Part shown: positions 62,193 through 64,000 of the stretch, one piece after another
Layout of the letters: each line of letters begins with the position of its first letter
Position numbering within the stretch: the stretch's first letter is position 1
NCBI RefSeq assembly: GCF_023715645.1
Contig: NZ_JAMBOP010000013.1
Span: forward strand, 1-64,000
Source of the DNA: Bacillus cytotoxicus
GTDB taxonomy: Bacteria; Bacillota; Bacilli; Bacillales; Bacillaceae_G
Length of the DNA: 64,000 nucleotides
Direction: 5' to 3'
Translations under genes and position numbers: made by a program
Notes under the pieces: generated by a model
The model's database searches: none
Seen by the model: the letters and a program-made list of their open reading frames with translations, nothing else
What the model was told of the DNA's origin: nothing

Positions 62193-62382
62193 TATATATA
62201 CATTCAATTTGATTTACTAACATACAAATCTCTGCTATAGAGGATACAACATGCTCGCTACCTTTGTTTTGAACCTCGCATGTGGCAGGAAAAGGCTCTG
62301 ACCGCTCCTATGCACGGCCAGTCGCTCACGCCCTCTCCTAAAAAGAAAAGCGGTTTTATGTTTGTTTTTCAATTTTTATATC
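62193..62382 (+). repeat. dispersed repeat, type B ends
   Basis: Left TATATATACATTCAATTTGA, core CTGACCGCTCCTATGCACGG, right TTTTTCAATTTTTATATCT. It occupies the gap between the PP2C-like and MarR genes. Confidence 0.75.
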
Positions 62383-62432
62383 TTTACAAACGATTACATC
62401 GTATTATACGATATAAAAAAAGAGGTGTAATT

Positions 62433-62840
62433 ATGCTAATCAATAAACATTGGGAAACAATTTATTTTTATCTACGTTATGAATATGAAGAAAATTTAAC
62501 TCACCAAGCCATTCGCATTTTACAAATGATATCTCGTCAAGAGGCACAAACCATTAGTGCAATTGCAGCAAAACTGCAACTCTCACATAACACTGCTTCT
62601 GAACATATTAAACGATTAATTCAAAAAGAGCTTGTATTAAAAGAACGTAGTCAGCAAGATGAACGAGTTGTAATGGTAAAACTAACAGAAAAAGGACAGC
62701 AAGCATTAGCTACACACACACTGCTCGATGAGACAAAACTAAAAAAAATAGAAGAAAAATTATCTGCAGAAGAAAAAAAGCTAATTCAATCTGCATTTGA
62801 ATTATTAGCAAAGGAGGCATACGATGTCTTTTCTCATTAA
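62433..62840 (+). CDS. MarR-family transcriptional regulator
   Basis: Winged-helix regulator of 135 residues. The recognition region is QTISAIAAKLQLSHNTASEH and IKRLIQKELVLKERSQQDER with the wing DERVVMVKLTEKGQQAL, typical of MarR. AGAGGTGTAATT precedes the ATG at 62433; the long upstream extension of the frame lies in a dispersed repeat. It overlaps the DUF3147 gene by 17 bases, so it probably regulates its own operon, including the hydrolase behind it. Confidence 0.88.
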   Translation: MLINKHWETIYFYLRYEYEENLTHQAIRILQMISRQEAQTISAIAAKLQLSHNTASEHIKRLIQKELVLKERSQQDERVVMVKLTEKGQQALATHTLLDETKLKKIEEKLSAEEKKLIQSAFELLAKEAYDVFSH

Positions 62841-63153
62841 AGTGATCGTCTCTGCCCTTATTATTGGGGGCGTTACAGAGATTGCCAAGCACTATAGTAC
62901 ACTTGGCGGCCTCATTGCCGCACTTCCGTTAATTAGCTTACTTAGTTTATTTTGGATTTCTGTTGAAGGAGGTTCTAGGGAAAAATTAAGTGATTTTGCA
63001 CTTGGCGTATTATATGGATTTCCTGCATCAGCCTTGCTATTATTCATTGTATATTTAGGGCTTCGTAACTCATTTTCACTTAGCACTTCTATTTTATTCG
63101 GTATAGGAGTATGGGGAATAGTATTAGCGTGTCAGAGATTTTTTCAAACTTAA
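62824..63153 (+). CDS. DUF3147 family membrane protein
   Basis: Protein of 109 residues with four helices (SFLIKVIVSALIIGGVTEIA, LGGLIAALPLISLLSLFW, GVLYGFPASALLLFIVYLGL, ILFGIGVWGIVLACQRFF), the DUF3147 pattern. Function is unknown; the family looks like a small transporter half. AAAGGAGGCATACG precedes its ATG, inside the MarR gene end. Confidence 0.85.
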   Translation: MSFLIKVIVSALIIGGVTEIAKHYSTLGGLIAALPLISLLSLFWISVEGGSREKLSDFALGVLYGFPASALLLFIVYLGLRNSFSLSTSILFGIGVWGIVLACQRFFQT

Positions 63154-63165
63154 GGAGGTGTTTTT

Positions 63166-64000
63166 TTGATTACACATGTTGATGTTTTCGGAAAAAAAGT
63201 TGAAGTACTGATAACAGGACAAGGTAAACAAACCGTTGTGATTCAAACCGGAATGTTTTGCTCCTTTTACAATTGGATTGAAATTGCAAATGAACTTTCT
63301 CCATACTACAAAGTTGTTTTGTTTCATCGCCCTGGCTACGGGACTAGCGAATTAAATGGGAAAGAACGGACAACTGAGCAAACCGTGTATGAATTGCGAG
63401 AATTGTTACATGTTTTACACATTCAAGAACCGTTTATTTTAGTTGGGCATTCTTACGGTGGTTTATGCGCACAACATTTTACGATGCTCTATCCAGAACA
63501 CGTTTCTACACTTGTTCTCGTAGATTCAACATCTATGAATCTGCACCGCTTAGATGAACTCGACTTACCTACATTAGACGAGACAGATTCAGATGAAAAA
63601 TGGATTGAAAAATGTTTATACTATGCCGATTTAAACACTGCTCAATTACATCAAGAAGTATTGCCAAAACTAACAACTGCACAAACGACATTTCCTATTG
63701 AAATACAAAAACTATTGCTAGATTTCCCAATCTCTCCAGCCCTTTATAAAGCCATTTCCTCGGAAATCATTCATTGGAAAGATTGTGCTCAAAAGATGAA
63801 GAGTATGCAACCATTCCCTAACATACCATTAATAATTATGGGAAGAGATGCCCATCATTCTATCCAACAAGCTATTCAAGATGGCATTCCTTATGAAGAA
63901 GCAGTAGCCTTAGAAACTGTATGGCAAGAACTAATTCATGAACAAACTACACTTTCAAAACAAAGTCAACTTATTGTTGCTACTAAATCGGGACACTCTA
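63166..64000 (+). CDS. alpha/beta hydrolase (partial, runs off the window)
   Basis: At least 278 codons from a TTG at 63166 that follows AAGGAGGTG, with no stop before the window ends. The nucleophile elbow is GHSYGG (about residue 99), preceded by FHRPGYGTSE (oxyanion-loop region) and followed by LVLVDSTSMN. The C-terminal part has IPLIIMGRDAHHS, and a catalytic histidine is expected in GHS at the very edge. Lipase, esterase or peptidase activity cannot be distinguished. It is third in the MarR-DUF3147 operon. Confidence 0.85.
   Translation, partial: MITHVDVFGKKVEVLITGQGKQTVVIQTGMFCSFYNWIEIANELSPYYKVVLFHRPGYGTSELNGKERTTEQTVYELRELLHVLHIQEPFILVGHSYGGLCAQHFTMLYPEHVSTLVLVDSTSMNLHRLDELDLPTLDETDSDEKWIEKCLYYADLNTAQLHQEVLPKLTTAQTTFPIEIQKLLLDFPISPALYKAISSEIIHWKDCAQKMKSMQPFPNIPLIIMGRDAHHSIQQAIQDGIPYEEAVALETVWQELIHEQTTLSKQSQLIVATKSGHS

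Noticed and set aside
118-62382. CRISPR array made of the regularly recurring repeats
   Set aside because: Copies are about 200 bases, kilobases apart, in both orientations, and the sequence between them is ordinary genes.

Overview
The window looks like chromosome of a Bacillus cereus group bacterium. It is AT-rich, with strong AGGAGG-type ribosome binding sites, frequent TTG and GTG starts, and protein families typical of that group (a DUF3934 peptide, DUF3995, DUF445, GlnKL-like and LnrJK-like regulators, an FbpA-like basic protein). It is also littered with short structured repeats of the kind described as bcr repeats in this group. The species cannot be fixed from this sequence. No rRNA, tRNA, prophage or CRISPR array was seen.

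Layout. Positions 1-2.7 kb hold a gene end, an epimerase, a P-loop kinase and a DUF3934 gene. Positions 2.7-9.9 kb hold a dicarboxylate/aspartate module on the minus strand: a DAACS symporter with a cre-like site, aspartate ammonia-lyase, malic enzyme and a GlnK/GlnL-like two-component system. Positions 10-13.1 kb hold a uridine-kinase-like protein, a cardiolipin-synthase-like protein and a nucleotidyltransferase. Positions 13.4-18.6 kb hold an LnrLMN-like ABC exporter with its own two-component system. Positions 18.7-23.4 kb hold an ECF sigma/anti-sigma operon whose last gene is split by a TnpB element. Positions 23.5-29.1 kb hold DUF445, a lone kdpA under a c-di-AMP riboswitch, DUF3995 and an MFS protein. 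Positions 29.5-40 kb hold accessory genes: DUF1697, an ABC/FtsX-type exporter, SMP-30, a FabH with a FapR-like operator, a HAD phosphatase, a MATE pump, a GIY-YIG protein and a DUF2087 regulator. Positions 40.6-44 kb hold nosD-nosL-nosY-nosF without nosZ. Positions 44.3-47.3 kb hold a gutted fumC, NhaC and a DinB-like protein. Positions 47.5-59.5 kb hold an iron-siderophore locus. Positions 60-64 kb hold a GNAT protein, an FbpA-like protein, a PP2C-like protein, MarR, DUF3147 and an alpha/beta hydrolase that runs off the end.

The most interesting system is the siderophore locus. Two IucA/IucC-type synthetases, an MFS exporter and a PLP racemase-like protein are arranged as a divergent pair of units around a Fur-like box. 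This is the gene content of the staphylococcal staphyloferrin A locus (sfaABC/sfaD). Next to it is a complete Fe-siderophore ABC importer with its own Fur-like box. The importer has been invaded by a TnpB element that replaced the C-terminus of one permease and broke the translational coupling between the two permeases.

Transposition has shaped the window. Two IS1341-type TnpB elements and one 65-bp mini-element begin with CATA. Computed removal of each restores a sensible reading frame: the split membrane gene, the ATGA overlap between the permeases, and the end of the SMP-30 gene. Sixteen copies of a dispersed repeat share a core, but that core is framed by two quite different kinds of inverted-repeat ends. 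One kind has 15-bp ends and 8-bp target duplications. Three decayed genes (split membrane gene, fumC, GNAT) and the lone kdpA point to recent local gene loss.
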